DNA of 64,000 nucleotides, taken from assembly GCF_011605345.1 (NCBI RefSeq), contig NZ_JAAOXM010000012.1:62001-126000 (forward strand), in the 5' to 3' direction. Within the stretch, counting starts at the first letter, position 1, and each line of letters starts with the position of its first letter. The notes under the pieces were generated by a model that was given only the letters and a program-made list of their open reading frames with translations, made no database searches and was not told the DNA's origin. Of the stretch, positions 1-8,700 are shown piece after piece. The position numbers and the translations under genes are program-made. This DNA comes from Burkholderia sp. D-99. GTDB taxonomy: Bacteria > Pseudomonadota > Gammaproteobacteria > Burkholderiales > Burkholderiaceae.

Positions 1-1079
1 TTTTCCCACTGGTACTGGCGGGTCGACGCGACGTCGATTTCCGAGTCGAAGTGGCCGATGTTGCAGACGATCGCGTTGTGGCGCATCGCCTTCATGTGGT
101 CATGGCCGATCACGTGGAAGTTGCCGGTGGCCGTCACGAAGATGTCCGCCTTGTCGGCCGCGTATTCCATCGTCACGACGCGGTAGCCTTCCATCGCCGC
201 CTGCAGTGCGCAGATCGGATCGATTTCGGTGACCCACACGGTCGCGCCCAGGCCGCGCAGCGATTGCGCGCAGCCCTTGCCCACATCGCCGTAGCCCGCA
301 ACGACCGCGACCTTGCCCGCGATCATCACGTCGGTCGCGCGCTTGATGCCGTCGACCAGCGATTCACGGCAGCCGTACAGGTTGTCGAACTTCGACTTCG
401 TGACCGAATCGTTCACGTTGAACGCCGGGAACGGCAGGCGGCCGTCCTTTTCCATCTGGTACAGGCGGTGCACGCCGGTCGTGGTTTCTTCGGTCACGCC
501 CTTGATGTGCGCGAGGCGCTTCGAGTACCAGGTCGGGTCGATGTCGAGGTGCGCCGCGATCGACTTGTACAGCGCGACTTCTTCCTCGTTGGTCGGCTTC
601 GCGATCACCGAACGGTCCTTCTCGGCCTTCGAGCCGAGGATCAGCAGCAGCGTTGCGTCGCCGCCGTCGTCCAGGATCATGTTCGCGAATTCGCCGTTCG
701 GCCATTCGAAGATGCGGTGCGAGAACTCCCAGTATTCGTCGAGCGATTCGCCCTTGAACGCGAACACCGGCGTGCCGGCTTCGACGATCGCGGCAGCCGC
801 GTGGTCCTGGGTCGAGAAGATGTTGCACGACGCCCAGCGGACGTCCGCGCCGAGCGCCTTCAGCGTCTCGATCAGCACGCCCGTCTGGATCGTCATGTGC
901 AGCGAACCGGCGATGCGCGCGCCCTTCAGCGGCTGCTGTGCCTTGTATTCGTCGCGGATCTGCACGAGGCCCGGCATTTCGGTCTCGGCAATGTTCAGTT
1001 CCTTGCGGCCCCAGCCGGCCAGCGCCATGTCGGCGACGACGAAATCGTTGGAAGCTTTGGAATCGATAATGGCGTTCAT
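1..1079 (-). CDS. ahcY: Adenosylhomocysteinase (partial, 3' end outside window)
   Basis: Cytosolic NAD-dependent enzyme that hydrolyses S-adenosylhomocysteine to adenosine and homocysteine in the activated methyl cycle. The ATG at 1079 follows AAGGAGG with about 6 nt spacing. About 359 codons are visible and the gene runs off the left edge (the family is about 470 aa). Visible motifs: an N-terminal substrate region with HMTIQTGVLIETL, the substrate/NAD motif NVNDSVTKSKFDNLYGC, and the Rossmann loop VVAGYGDVGKGCAQSL. The preceding SAH riboswitch independently supports the call. Identity is very secure; only the C-terminus is unseen. Confidence 0.97.
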   Translation of the reverse strand, partial: MNAIIDSKASNDFVVADMALAGWGRKELNIAETEMPGLVQIRDEYKAQQPLKGARIAGSLHMTIQTGVLIETLKALGADVRWASCNIFSTQDHAAAAIVEAGTPVFAFKGESLDEYWEFSHRIFEWPNGEFANMILDDGGDATLLLILGSKAEKDRSVIAKPTNEEEVALYKSIAAHLDIDPTWYSKRLAHIKGVTEETTTGVHRLYQMEKDGRLPFPAFNVNDSVTKSKFDNLYGCRESLVDGIKRATDVMIAGKVAVVAGYGDVGKGCAQSLRGLGATVWVTEIDPICALQAAMEGYRVVTMEYAADKADIFVTATGNFHVIGHDHMKAMRHNAIVCNIGHFDSEIDVASTRQYQWE

Positions 1080-1114
1080 CACGCCCTCCTTTCTAAAAAG
1101 TTTCTAGATTGGTG

Positions 1115-1237
1115 ACGTGAGCGCCGTTCAGGAAGCGGGGCCGGCGCGACAACACGCTAAACGCGCGCCGCACGGCTGCTTGGTGAAGCCTTCCGAGCCT
1201 GGCGGGCCCAGACTGGCCCGTCGCAACGCTCCTCGGA
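1115..1237 (-). ncRNA. SAH (S-adenosylhomocysteine) riboswitch
   Basis: The ahcY leader, read on the minus strand, contains CCGAGGAGCGTTGCGACGGG, then CCAGGCTCGG (pairing with CCGAG) and, after a variable stretch, AACGGCGCTCACGT, whose GAGCG/CGCTC pairing forms the pseudoknot. These are the conserved blocks of the SAH riboswitch known upstream of ahcY in beta-proteobacteria. It ends about 35 nt before the ATG, close enough to act on the ribosome-binding site. SAH binding is expected to switch ahcY on. Boundaries are set by eye, to within about 5 nt. Confidence 0.93.
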
Positions 1238-1248
1238 AAACGGGAAGG

Positions 1249-1254
1249 ATTGTA
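1249..1254 (-). promoter_or_regulatory. Candidate -10 box of ahcY
   Basis: TACAAT on the minus strand lies about 12 nt before the first conserved base of the riboswitch, where a start site for the leader would be expected. No good TTGACA-like -35 is seen at 16-18 nt, so this is tentative. Confidence 0.4.
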
Positions 1255-1327
1255 GCAAATCGGCGCGCAAAATGCGCACACCGATGCCAGGCGCGCGGCG
1301 TCGGCGCGCGTGGCCGTCAGGAAAGGG

Positions 1328-2062
1328 TCAGGATTCCGCGCCGACCCACGCCTGTTCGCGCAGCCGTGCGCGCAGGCGCGCGACGGCCTGGCTGTGCAAC
1401 TGGCATACGCGCGACTCGCTCACTTCGAGCACCGCGCCGATCTCGCGCAGATTCAGACCCCGTTCGTAGTACAGCGACATCAGCAGCTTCTCGCGCTCCG
1501 GCAGCCGCTCGATCGCCTCGACGAGCGCTTCGCGCAGGTGCTCGTCGAGCAGCGCCGACAGCGGATCGGCGTGATCGACGCGATAGCGGTCGAGGAACGG
1601 CTCGTCGTCGGCCGCGCGGTCGAAATCCTCGTAGTAGATCAGCTGGCTGCCGTGCAGGTCCTGCAACATCCCCTGGTATTCGTCGAGCGGCATCTTCAGG
1701 TGCTCCGCGATCTCGGTCTCGCTCGCCGAGCGGCCGAGATGCTGCTCGACCTGGTGCACCGCGTGCTCGACCTCGCGCGACGTCTTGCGCAGGCTGCGCG
1801 GCAGCCAGTCGTTGCTGCGCAGCTCGTCGAGCATCGCGCCGCGAATGCGCTGCGTCGCGTAGGTCTCGAACTGCGCGCCCTGGTCTTCCTTGTAGCGGCC
1901 GGCCGCGTCCATCAGGCCGATCATGCCGGCCTGGATCAGGTCGTCGAGGTCGACGCTCGCCGGCATCTTCGCGACGAGCTGCAGCCCGAGGCGGCGCACG
2001 AGCGGCGCATATTGCGCGAGCACGTCAGCCTGGGACATCTTTCCTTGAGCGTTGTACATCAT
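1328..2062 (-). CDS. fliA: Flagellar sigma factor FliA (sigma-28)
   Basis: RNA polymerase sigma factor for late flagellar and chemotaxis genes, 244 aa, usual for the family. Region 2 is seen as DLDDLIQAGMIGLMDAAGRY and region 4 as a helix-turn-helix around LNLREIGAVLEVSESRVCQL. The start at 2062 (two adjacent ATG codons, MMYNAQ) is chosen because AAGGAGG stands about 6 nt upstream; a longer reading frame upstream has no such site. It lies 22 bp after flhG and is the last gene of the flhB-flhA-flhF-flhG-fliA run. Matching promoters occur before motA and fliC in this window. The anti-sigma factor FlgM is not in view. Confidence 0.96.
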   Translation of the reverse strand: MMYNAQGKMSQADVLAQYAPLVRRLGLQLVAKMPASVDLDDLIQAGMIGLMDAAGRYKEDQGAQFETYATQRIRGAMLDELRSNDWLPRSLRKTSREVEHAVHQVEQHLGRSASETEIAEHLKMPLDEYQGMLQDLHGSQLIYYEDFDRAADDEPFLDRYRVDHADPLSALLDEHLREALVEAIERLPEREKLLMSLYYERGLNLREIGAVLEVSESRVCQLHSQAVARLRARLREQAWVGAES

Positions 2063-2084
2063 GGCCCCCTCCTTCCGGTGGCAC

Positions 2085-2903
2085 TCACGCGGCGTGTGCC
2101 GCGCCCGCCTCATACGACGGCTTGCCGCCCGCGTGCACGGCGCGGCCCGCGCCCGTTCGCGGGCGCATCGGCCAGTACAGCAGGTCGGCGGCAATCTGCC
2201 GGTAGTCGCGCGCGGCGGCCGACGACGGGAACGCGTCGACCGCCGCGCGCATCAGCTCGCGCGCATGCTCGACGAGCGGATCGGCGCTCACGCACCCCGC
2301 GTCGGCGATCGACACCGTCAGGTAGCGGCTCGCGACGCCCGCGAGGTTGTCGAACGCGACCTTCGCGTCCGCGTGGCTGCCGACGTGATTGGTCAGCACG
2401 CGGAACTGCGCGAACGCATGCGCGAAATGCAGCCGCTTCATGCACGCGTACGCTTCGGTGATCGCCTGCGCGGCGACCCGCGTCACGACCAGCACGTCGT
2501 GCGCTTCACGTGCGAGCGCCGAAAACGAACCGTCGGCGCCGAGCTGCGCGTCGACGAGGACGATGTCGGCCGGCCCGTCGATGAAATCGCTCAGCTGCGC
2601 GTCGGTGTAGCCGGCGCGCGCGAGCCGCGCGGCGCCGCACAGGCCGAAGCCGGCCGCGACCCGCGTGCGCTCGCCGTCGCGCAGCCACGCACCCGCGAGC
2701 GTCGCGCTGGCCGAATGCACGTCGGCGCGCTCGTCGACGACGAGCACATCCTTGCCGAGCGACGCGAGCGCCGCCGCCAGGTTCACGACGGTGGACGTGC
2801 AGCCGACACCCGCCGGCCCGCCCGCCACCGCGACGATGCGCGACGCGCGCCCGGCCAGCAGGCGCCGCAGCCCTTCGGCCTGGTCGATGATCCGTTTATC
2901 CAA
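2085..2903 (-). CDS. flhG: FlhG/FleN-type MinD-like flagellar number regulator, degenerate P-loop
   Basis: MinD/ParA-superfamily protein that limits flagellar number and works with FlhF, 272 aa. The N-terminal helix has DQAEGLR (residues 7-13), matching the DQAxxLR segment known in FlhG proteins to stimulate FlhF GTPase. The P-loop position reads GGPAGVGCTS (28-37) where the family has KGGxGKT: both the signature lysine and the Walker A lysine are replaced. VLVVDERAD follows at the usual switch position. The start is a TTG at 2903 overlapping the flhF stop by 8 nt, with GAGGTG just upstream. Function is inferred from family and context; ATP binding may be lost. Confidence 0.87.
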   Translation of the reverse strand: MDKRIIDQAEGLRRLLAGRASRIVAVAGGPAGVGCTSTVVNLAAALASLGKDVLVVDERADVHSASATLAGAWLRDGERTRVAAGFGLCGAARLARAGYTDAQLSDFIDGPADIVLVDAQLGADGSFSALAREAHDVLVVTRVAAQAITEAYACMKRLHFAHAFAQFRVLTNHVGSHADAKVAFDNLAGVASRYLTVSIADAGCVSADPLVEHARELMRAAVDAFPSSAAARDYRQIAADLLYWPMRPRTGAGRAVHAGGKPSYEAGAAHAA

Positions 2904-4683
2904 ATCGCACCTCGTGCAGCTCGGCGGTGGAACGTGCGGTCAGTGCGGAAAGCAGCGTCGGCATGTCCTCGTCTTGCGGCACGAAGGGCGAGCCGTCGCG
3001 CGGTACACAGAACGCGCTCTTCAGCAGGAATTTGGTCGAGGCGACGTACAGGTTCTCCGGCACCTTCTGGCCGGTCGACACGTAATGGATCGGCAGCTTG
3101 TAGCGGATCACCGTGTCGAGCACGCCGCCGAGGTGGGTCGCCTCGTCGAGCTTCGTGAGGATGCAGCCGGCCAGGTCCGGATGCTCGCCCGCGCTGCGGT
3201 ACGCCTGCACGACTTCGTTGAGCGTGTCGCCGTGGCTCGTCGCGTTGAGCAGCAGCAGGCGCTGCACCGGCGCGTTCGCGCCGTGCAGCATCGCGATCTG
3301 GTCGGACACCGCGCGGTCGCGCTGGCTCATGCCGATCGTGTCGATCAGCACGATGTGCTTGTTGCGCAGTTCGGACAGCGCGAGCGCGAGGTCGCCGGCA
3401 TCCTTCACCGCGTGCACGGGCACGCCGAGGATCTTGCCGAAGATGCGCAGCTGCTCGTGGCCGCCGATCCGGTAGCTGTCGGTGGTCAGCAGCGCGACCT
3501 TGCTCGCGCCGAAGCGCATCACGCAGCGCGCGGCCAGCTTCGCGGTGGTGGTCGTCTTGCCGACGCCCGTCGGCCCCATCAGCGCGAACACGCCGCCGCG
3601 CTCCATCAGCGCGTCCTCGCTGTCGAGCACCGGCAGGTTCGCCGCGAGCACCGACTGCGCCCATTCGGCGGCCTGTTCGAAGGTCTGCGCGCCGTCGCCG
3701 GACGGCATGTTGTCGACCAGCATCCGCACGAGCTGCGCGGAGAAACCGGCCGCGAACAGGTGCTTCGTCAGCGCGCCATGCACGGCGCTGCGACGCTGGC
3801 GGTCGTGCCACATCAGGCTGTCGAACTGCTCTTCCATCATCCCGCGCAGCTCGCCGAGCTCCTGCATCACCGTATCGTTGACGATCCGCTCGATGCGCGA
3901 CTTCACCGCATCGGCCACCGCGGCAGCGGCGTCGGCGGACAGGCGCGTGCGCTCGGCCGCCTTCGCCGCATGCGCCGCGCTCGTGTCGGGCACGCGGGGG
4001 GCGGCGGCCGGCATCCGGCGTTCGGCGTCGCGCACGATGTCGCGCGCCCAGTCGGGCGGCGTCGCGCTCGCGGCGGCCTGCGGAGCCGGCGCGCTCGCCT
4101 GCGGCGCGGCGGGCGGCGCCTGCGTGCGCGCCATCAGCGCATCGCGCTGCTGTGTCAGGCGCTTCGCGTGCTCGACCAGCCACGGTGCGGGTTCGGAAGC
4201 CGTGGCCGGCACTCCGGCGGCCGGCGTACCGGCGGCCGGCGTACCGGTGGCGTGCGCGGCGGCCGACGGCGCTGCCGCCGGAATGCCGGCCGGCGCGTCC
4301 GCATCGATCGTCGAACCTTGCGCCGCCGTGTCGTCCGCTTCGGCGCTGGCGCCGAACACCGACGAGAACACGTCCGGCAACCCGCCTTCGCCTGCGGCAT
4401 ACGGATTGACGGCCGGGCGGGCGAGCACCGGGCCCGGGCGCGACACGATACCGGGCACCGCGGCGGCCGGTACGGATTCCAGCGCGCGCGGTGCGGCAAT
4501 GCGCGCGCGCGCCGCGGCCGGCGGCGTCACGGCGGCCAGGTCCGAATCGGCGAGTGCGACGATTTCCACGCTGCCGTCATCGAGCGTGCGGTTCGACAGC
4601 ACGACCGCGTCGGCGCCGAGCGCCTCGCGCACGAGACGAAGTGCGTCGCGGCTCGTTGCGCCGGTGAATTTGCGAATGTTCAA
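2896..4683 (-). CDS. flhF: Flagellar SRP-type GTPase FlhF
   Basis: SRP-family GTPase that places the flagellum at the membrane, 595 aa. Layout: N-terminal B domain (MNIRKFTGATSRDALRLVRE, about 1-55); a long Ala/Pro-rich linker (about 60-250); N domain; G domain with P-loop GPTGVGKTTT (K376), DTIGMSQRD as G3 and TKLDEA as G4. The linker includes GTPAAGTPAAG encoded by two perfect 15-bp repeats at 4216-4245. The ATG at 4683 overlaps the flhA stop by 4 nt, indicating translational coupling. It is longer than many FlhF proteins (about 400-500 aa) because of the linker. Confidence 0.95.
   Translation of the reverse strand: MNIRKFTGATSRDALRLVREALGADAVVLSNRTLDDGSVEIVALADSDLAAVTPPAAARARIAAPRALESVPAAAVPGIVSRPGPVLARPAVNPYAAGEGGLPDVFSSVFGASAEADDTAAQGSTIDADAPAGIPAAAPSAAAHATGTPAAGTPAAGVPATASEPAPWLVEHAKRLTQQRDALMARTQAPPAAPQASAPAPQAAASATPPDWARDIVRDAERRMPAAAPRVPDTSAAHAAKAAERTRLSADAAAAVADAVKSRIERIVNDTVMQELGELRGMMEEQFDSLMWHDRQRRSAVHGALTKHLFAAGFSAQLVRMLVDNMPSGDGAQTFEQAAEWAQSVLAANLPVLDSEDALMERGGVFALMGPTGVGKTTTTAKLAARCVMRFGASKVALLTTDSYRIGGHEQLRIFGKILGVPVHAVKDAGDLALALSELRNKHIVLIDTIGMSQRDRAVSDQIAMLHGANAPVQRLLLLNATSHGDTLNEVVQAYRSAGEHPDLAGCILTKLDEATHLGGVLDTVIRYKLPIHYVSTGQKVPENLYVASTKFLLKSAFCVPRDGSPFVPQDEDMPTLLSALTARSTAELHEVRFG
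4216..4245 (-). repeat. Perfect 15-bp tandem duplication inside flhF
   Basis: Two head-to-tail copies of GGCGGCCGGCGTACC (plus strand) encode a repeated five-residue Ala/Pro/Gly unit in the FlhF linker. The unit length is a multiple of three, so copy-number change would keep the frame. Confidence 0.85.
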
Positions 4684-6779
4684 GCGGAACCCCCGATGAC
4701 GTTAACGACTTTGATCGTGCGTGTGTCCGGCACTTCGGCGTACGACAGCACTTTCAATTGCGGCAGGCTGCGGCGCAGGAAACGCGCGAGCATCGCGCGC
4801 AGCGCGTGCTGCACGAGCAGCACGGGCGGCAGCCCGAGATTCTGTTGACGCAGCATCGCTTGCTGCGTGCCGGTCAGAAGGTTGTGTGCGAGGCCGGGCT
4901 CGAGGCCCGGGTTCGCGCCGGTGGCGAGCGCCTGCGACAGCACGCGCTCGAGATTCGAGTCGAGGCCCATCACCTGCATCTCGCCCGCGCCCGGATACCA
5001 CTGCTGCGTGATCGCGCGGCCGAGCGCGAGCCGCACCGCGGCCGTGATCTCGAACGCGTCGCCGCGGCCCGCGTGTTCGGACACGGCCTCGAGGATCGTG
5101 CGCATGTCGCGGATCGGCACGCCTTCCTCGAGCAGGTTCTGCAGCACCTTCTGCAGCGTCGTCAGCGAGATCGTCTTCGGCACGAGGTCCTCGACGAGCG
5201 ACGGCGCATCCTTGCCGGTGCGCTCGACGAGCGCCTGCACTTCCTGGCGGCCGAGCAGCTCGGCCGCGTGCTGGACGACCAGATGGTTCAGGTGCGTCGC
5301 GACGACCGTGCTCGCGTCGACCACCGTGTAGCCGTACACCTGCGCCTGTTCGCGCAGCGCGACGTCGATCCACACGGCCGGCAGCCCGAACGCGGGATCC
5401 TGCGTGACGGCGCCCGGCAGCGCGGCCGTCACCTGGCCGGGGTTGATCGCGAGCCACTGGCCCGGGAACACTTCGCCGACGCCGATCTCGACGCCCTTCA
5501 GCGCGATCCGGTAGGCGTTCGGCCGCAGTTCGAGGTTGTCGCGGATATGGATCACGGGCGGCAGGAAGCCGATTTCCTGCGCGAATTTCTTGCGGATGCT
5601 CTTGATGCGCTTGAGCAGTTCGCCGTCGCTGTTCTTGTCGACGAGCGGAATCAGGCGGTAGCCGACTTCGAGGCCGAGCGGGTCGATCAGCTGCACGTCG
5701 TCCCAGGTCGCCTCGTGGCTGTCGGACGGCAGCACGGCGGGCGGCGCGATGTCGGTCACGTCGCCGGCCGCCTTGCGGGCCGCCGCGCGCTTGGTCTGCG
5801 TGCGGGCCAGCCAGATCGCGCCGCCGCCGAGCCCGAGGAACGCGAAGTGCGGCATGCCGGGGATCAGCCCCATGATCACGATGATCACGCCGGTGATCGT
5901 CAGCACGCGCGGGTTCGTGAACAGCTGGCCGGTGATCTGCGTGCCGATGTCCTCGTCGGTCGCGACGCGCGACACGATCACGCCGGCCGCGGTCGAGATC
6001 ACGAGCGACGGGATCTGCGCGACGAGGCCGTCGCCGATCGTCAGCAGCGTGTAGTTCGTGCCGGCCGCCGCGAAGCTCATGTCGTGCTGGACCATCCCGA
6101 CGATCAGCCCGCCGATCACGTTGATCGCCATGATGATCAGGCCGGCGATCGCGTCGCCGCGCACGAACTTCGACGCGCCGTCCATCGACCCGTAGAACTC
6201 GGCTTCCTGCGAGACGGCCAGGCGGCGCTTGCGCGCCTGCTCTTCGTTGATGAGGCCCGCGTTCAGGTCGGCGTCGATCGCCATCTGCTTGCCGGGCATC
6301 GCGTCGAGCGTGAAGCGCGCGGACACTTCCGCGATCCGCCCCGCGCCCTTCGTGATCACCATGAAGTTGATGATCATCAGGATCACGAACACGACGATGC
6401 CGACCGCGAAGTTGCCGCCGACGAGGAAGTGGCCGAACGCCTCGATCACCTGCCCGGCCGCGTCCGGCCCGGTGTGGCCCTCGAGCAGCACGACGCGCGT
6501 CGATGCGACGTTCAGCGACAGGCGCAGGAGCGTCGAGAACAGCAGCACGCTCGGGAACGCCGCGAAGTCGAGCGGCTTCATCGTGTACATGCTGACGAGC
6601 AGCACCATCACCGACAGCGCGATGTTGAACGTGAACAGCAGATCCAGCAGCAGCGGAGGCAGCGGCAGGATCATCATCCCCAGGATCATGCAGATGAGGA
6701 TCGGGCCCGCGAGCGCGCGCAGGTTGGTGCCCGCGAACGGATTCTGGCGCTTCGCGAACAGGCCGGTCGGGGTGCTCAT
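4680..6779 (-). CDS. flhA: Flagellar export gate protein FlhA
   Basis: Inner-membrane subunit of the flagellar type III export gate, 699 aa as usual for FlhA. The N-terminal half carries about eight membrane segments, beginning ILICMILGMMILPLPPLLLD, and the FHIPEP-family signature region KGAGRIAEVSARFTLDAMPG. The C-terminal half is the cytosolic domain that docks chaperone-substrate complexes such as FliT-FliD and FliC. The ATG at 6779 overlaps the flhB stop by 4 nt (ATGA), and its own stop overlaps flhF. Confidence 0.97.
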   Translation of the reverse strand: MSTPTGLFAKRQNPFAGTNLRALAGPILICMILGMMILPLPPLLLDLLFTFNIALSVMVLLVSMYTMKPLDFAAFPSVLLFSTLLRLSLNVASTRVVLLEGHTGPDAAGQVIEAFGHFLVGGNFAVGIVVFVILMIINFMVITKGAGRIAEVSARFTLDAMPGKQMAIDADLNAGLINEEQARKRRLAVSQEAEFYGSMDGASKFVRGDAIAGLIIMAINVIGGLIVGMVQHDMSFAAAGTNYTLLTIGDGLVAQIPSLVISTAAGVIVSRVATDEDIGTQITGQLFTNPRVLTITGVIIVIMGLIPGMPHFAFLGLGGGAIWLARTQTKRAAARKAAGDVTDIAPPAVLPSDSHEATWDDVQLIDPLGLEVGYRLIPLVDKNSDGELLKRIKSIRKKFAQEIGFLPPVIHIRDNLELRPNAYRIALKGVEIGVGEVFPGQWLAINPGQVTAALPGAVTQDPAFGLPAVWIDVALREQAQVYGYTVVDASTVVATHLNHLVVQHAAELLGRQEVQALVERTGKDAPSLVEDLVPKTISLTTLQKVLQNLLEEGVPIRDMRTILEAVSEHAGRGDAFEITAAVRLALGRAITQQWYPGAGEMQVMGLDSNLERVLSQALATGANPGLEPGLAHNLLTGTQQAMLRQQNLGLPPVLLVQHALRAMLARFLRRSLPQLKVLSYAEVPDTRTIKVVNVIGGSA

Positions 6780-7972
6780 GCCGCCCCTCCGTTACCGAGC
6801 GTGTCGTCGGCTTCCTCGCGTTCGTCGTCGGCGGAGACCGACGCGCCCTTGTCGAGGTCGGCCGGCACCGCCAGATCGACCGGCATCGCCGGGAACGCAC
6901 CGCCTTCCGAACGGAAGCGCTTGAGCTGGTAGACCCACGCGAGCACCTCGGCGACGGCCGAGTACAGCGAGCCGGGAATCTCGCGTTCGAGTTCGACGTT
7001 GTGATACAGCGCACGTGCGAGCGGCGGCGCTTCGAGCAGCGGCACGTTGTGTTCCGCCGCGAGTTCGCGGATACGTGCGGCGACGAGGTTCACGCCCTTC
7101 GCGACGACCTTCGGCGCGCGCATCTCGCCGTCCGTGTATTGCAGCGCGACGGCGAAGTGCGTCGGGTTCGTCACGACCACGTCGGCCTTCGGCACGGCAG
7201 CCATCATCCGGCGGCGCGCGATCGCGCGCTGCTGCTGGCGGATCCGCCCCTTCACGTGCGGATCGCCTTCGTTCTCGCGATGCTCGCGCTTCACTTCTTC
7301 CTTCGTCATGCGCAACTTCTTGTTGTACTGCCAGATTTGGTAAGGCACATCGAGCGCGGCGACCACCAGCATGCCGGCGACCGTCGTGCCGCAGCACACG
7401 GCGACGAGGTGCAGCGCATCGGGCAGTGCCACGCCGAGCGGCTGCGTCGCGAGGCCGAGCAACTCATCCTTGCTGCGCCAGATCGCGACGCCGCCGATTC
7501 CGCCGACGACCAGCGTCTTCGCGAGCGACATCCCGAGCTGGATCGGCCCCTGGATCGAGAAGATCCGGCCGAGGCCCGAGATCGGGTTCAGGCGGTCGAA
7601 CTTCAGCTCGAACGTCTTCTGCGAGATCAGCCAGCCGCCGAGCGCCATCGGCGCGAGCAGCGCGGCGACGCCGGTGAGCGCGAGGAGCGGCAGCAGCGCG
7701 GCGAAGCCTTCGAGGCTCGCACTGCCGGCCGCCGACAGCATCCGGTTCGTGTCGAACGCGGTCGCGCGATCGAACGTGAACGCGCCGCGCAGCATCGCCT
7801 GCAGATGCCCGCCCGACGGGCCCGCAAGCAGCCACGCGCCGTAGAACCCGGCCGCGAGCAGCGCGAACGAAGCCAGTTCGCGCGAACGCGCGACCTGCCC
7901 CTCCTCGCGCGCCTTCTCGCGGCGCCTGGGAGTGGCGGCTTCGGTCTTGTCGAGATCGCTCTCGTCTGCCAC
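6776..7972 (-). CDS. flhB: Flagellar export switch protein FlhB
   Basis: Inner-membrane export component that switches substrate class after self-cleavage, 398 aa. It begins MADESDLDKTEAATPRRREKA, typical of FlhB, then four membrane segments, then a cytosolic domain with the autocleavage motif NPTH at residues 269-272. A GTG start at 7972 is preferred over an upstream in-frame start because GGAGG lies about 7 nt before it and the family N-terminus begins there. First gene of the flhB-flhA-flhF-flhG-fliA unit; the motif is intact, so the switch should work. Confidence 0.96.
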   Translation of the reverse strand: MADESDLDKTEAATPRRREKAREEGQVARSRELASFALLAAGFYGAWLLAGPSGGHLQAMLRGAFTFDRATAFDTNRMLSAAGSASLEGFAALLPLLALTGVAALLAPMALGGWLISQKTFELKFDRLNPISGLGRIFSIQGPIQLGMSLAKTLVVGGIGGVAIWRSKDELLGLATQPLGVALPDALHLVAVCCGTTVAGMLVVAALDVPYQIWQYNKKLRMTKEEVKREHRENEGDPHVKGRIRQQQRAIARRRMMAAVPKADVVVTNPTHFAVALQYTDGEMRAPKVVAKGVNLVAARIRELAAEHNVPLLEAPPLARALYHNVELEREIPGSLYSAVAEVLAWVYQLKRFRSEGGAFPAMPVDLAVPADLDKGASVSADDEREEADDTLGNGGAA

Positions 7973-8319
7973 GGGGCCTCCAGTCGGGTACGGCGGAATG
8001 CCGCTTTCCAGTGACACCGATTATTCATGGTGGCGTCAAACGCCGATCGGTCGAGCAAAGCCGGGAAAGGGGGGTATTTCAGGGAATCGGGCGAGCCGGT
8101 GCAAACGGGGCCGGACGGCGCCGGACGGGGGGACGGAACGGTGTGCGACGCGGCGGAAAAAACGTGCCGGCCGGTGCGATGGCGGGTGTCGGGTGTCGGC
8201 CCCGGACGGAGCGGCGACGGCGTGAAGCGTGAAAATGATGAAGCGGTGAAACGGCGTAGCGGGTGCGTCGAAGAATCAGGCCCCGACGCGACGGCGTCGC
8301 GCGTCGGGGCAGGCGCCGG
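7973..8319. other. Intergenic region upstream of flhB
   Basis: This 347-bp stretch must contain the flhB-operon promoter, but no clear sigma-70 or sigma-28 site is seen. Its right end holds the hairpin after the DUF805 gene. No convincing coding sequence. Confidence 0.6.
8281..8309 (-). terminator. Hairpin after the DUF805 gene
   Basis: Perfect 10-bp arms CCCCGACGCG and CGCGTCGGGG around a 9-nt loop, just past the DUF805 stop. The following minus-strand bases are only weakly T-rich, so termination strength is uncertain. Confidence 0.65.
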
Positions 8320-8700
8320 TCAGGCCGCCACGATCGGGTCCGCGCCGAAGCGGTTCGGGCCTTCGGTGCCGCGCGAGCACATCCACACGAGCAGCAGGAT
8401 GCCGCCGACGATCGGAATCAGCGCGATCAGCAGGAACCAGCCCGAACGGCCCGTATCGTGCAGCCGGCGCACGCTGACCGCGATGCTCGGAATGATCAGC
8501 GCCAGCGAAATCAGGCCGAGCACGACGAGCAGCAGCAGCGTGATCAGGCCCGCGTCGCGGCCCGCCGCGCCGATGACCTGCGCGACGATCGACAGCGCAC
8601 AGGTCAGCAGCGCGAAATACCAGTATTCGGCACGGCGCGCACGGCCTTCGAATGTCGCGTATTTATTGAGTACGGCACGAACGGCTTCTGAAAAATTCAT
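8320..8700 (-). CDS. DUF805 family small inner-membrane protein
   Basis: Protein of 126 aa of unknown function. The N-terminus has MNFSEAVRAVLNKY followed by FEGRARRAEYWYF, characteristic of DUF805, then three to four hydrophobic segments, with SVRRLHDTGRSGW near the third. The ATG at 8700 is chosen because AGGAGG stands 8 nt upstream; the longer open frame lacks support. It has its own terminator-like hairpin and a possible -10 box at 8749-8754, so it is probably monocistronic. No link to the neighbouring flagellar genes can be read from the sequence. Confidence 0.88.
   Translation of the reverse strand: MNFSEAVRAVLNKYATFEGRARRAEYWYFALLTCALSIVAQVIGAAGRDAGLITLLLLVVLGLISLALIIPSIAVSVRRLHDTGRSGWFLLIALIPIVGGILLLVWMCSRGTEGPNRFGADPIVAA

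Noticed and set aside
2665..4848. 727-codon plus-strand frame opposite flhG and flhF
   Set aside because: Antisense shadow of two recognisable genes.
4758..6932. 724-codon plus-strand frame opposite flhA
   Set aside because: Antisense shadow; FlhA on the other strand is complete and conserved.
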